Source: Pogonophryne albipinna
Lineage: Eukaryota; Chordata; Actinopteri; Perciformes; Artedidraconidae
DNA: 64,000 nt
Direction of reading: 5' to 3'
Assembly (NCBI GenBank): GCA_028583405.1
Contig: CM053246.1
Span: 26,322,412-26,386,411, forward strand
How positions within the stretch are numbered: position 1 is the stretch's first letter; each line of letters starts with the position of its first letter. The translations under genes and the position numbers were made by a program. The notes below the pieces were generated by a model. That model did no database searches and was not told where the DNA came from. It worked only from the letters and a program-made list of their open reading frames with translations. Of the stretch, positions 63,379 to 64,000 are shown one piece after another.

Positions 63379-64000
63379 TTAACTTGGAGACTACGATTAG
63401 CATCGTTAGCACCGATGTAGCTACCACTCACTTACATGCTAACCCAAGCCTTAACATTCATTACGTAGCCGATTCAAATCATAAACACATCAATAAGTAC
63501 TCGAATTTCACTTACCGCATTCATGCACCGTCTGTTTCAACCGCAGAGCGAGTCACAATAGTCCGATATATAAGCATGAAGAACAAAGAACCACGGCCGG
63601 CTTCAAGTTGTGTTCCCTGGATGAACTGAGCAGGCAGAGTCCCTGTAGCTAGCTTCACGGAGCAGGTAGCAGAGAGACAAGAAGCTAGCAGCAGCAGTCA
63701 CTTGACAGAGCTGTCACTCAATGTGACCACGCCCTAATATATGCATAACTTTAAGGCTTAATATTAATTAAACAGATGAGTTGAGAAAAAATTCACCTCC
63801 CACACAGTAGTCATGAAGGGGGAATCTAACTATACAGAGAATATGTTTTTTTGAACCACGATGTAAACATGTTTATTTCTGCTGTAAAGTTGGGCATTTT
63901 AACATGGGGGTCTATGGAAATTGCTCCCTTCTGCAGCCTGCTCCTACTGGCCACTAGATGAACTGCAGTGTGTGGCACTTCCGTATTGGCTTCCCGGCTC
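63379..64000 (-). repeat. Teleost interspersed repeat continuing past the window end
   Basis: From about 63760 to the end the sequence (minus strand: GAAGCCAATACGGAAGTGCC, ATTTCCATAGACCCCCATGT, CTTTACAGCAGAAATAAACA) matches my recollection of a repeat found widely in fish beside CATAGACTGTATATA ends. It is cut by the window edge. Confidence 0.6.
63516..63720 (-). ncRNA. Candidate minus-strand first exon ending at a splice donor
   Basis: On the minus strand a GC-richer stretch with GTGACAGCTCTGTCAAGTGA upstream runs to ...GCATGAATGCG and then GTAAGTG at 63515, an excellent donor. No matching acceptor was located and no long ORF is present. It faces the + strand donor at 59928, so the two candidate units would be convergent. 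Confidence 0.22.

Overview
This 64 kb window looks like intron-rich or intergenic DNA from a teleost fish. The evidence is a dense set of fish-type transposable elements (Tc1 with long inverted repeats, L2-type LINE with its hallmark 3' tail, several hAT families, PIF/Harbinger, TTAA-type MITEs, two Ty3/Gypsy lineages), long (CA)n microsatellites and an AT-rich background. No prokaryotic gene organisation, rRNA, tRNA or CRISPR array was seen. No complete host gene was recognised. Two short stretches near the left end (3694-3923 on + and 4483-4596 on -) are the best candidates for host exons, and both are uncertain.

Layout. 1-1016: 3' end of a Ty3/Gypsy chromovirus (integrase tail with chromodomain, polypurine tract, LTR). 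1017-6463: mostly unassigned. 6466-8075: a Tc1 transposon with an uninterrupted 334-aa DD34E transposase. 8078-13453: unassigned. 13454-14580: a TTAA-flanked MITE carrying a second inverted-repeat element. 14646-16023: a 5'-truncated L2 LINE. 16798-21929: a hAT element with an exact 8-bp target duplication, interrupted by an almost complete but frameshifted Gypsy retrotransposon (16889-21055). 21938-29302: unassigned apart from a 162-bp (AC)n tract. 29303-31769: an inverted-repeat element interrupted by a hAT (29855-31456) with a BED zinc-finger exon. 35931-37609: a hAT whose remaining ORF joins a BED finger to the hAT C-terminal dimerisation region. 41356-41673: a Harbinger-type MITE. 53588-55276: a hAT with a longer relative of that MITE inside it, which keeps a MADF-domain exon. 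55464-56899: a TTAA element enclosing two (CA)n tracts and a LINE 3' end. 59252-59315: a perfect 64-bp palindrome. 59673 to the window end: a large fish repeat with splice signals, holding a foldback Tc1 derivative with telomere-like repeats at its centre.

The recognisable coding sequences belong to mobile elements. Only the Tc1 transposase is an unbroken full-length enzyme by reading frame. The Gypsy pol is broken by frameshifts and a deletion, the LINEs are 5' truncated, and the hAT and Harbinger ORFs are deleted remnants. Five nested insertions with readable boundaries (Gypsy in hAT, hAT in a TIR element, Harbinger in hAT, MITE in MITE, foldback Tc1 in the 59.7-64 kb repeat) give a relative order of insertion.
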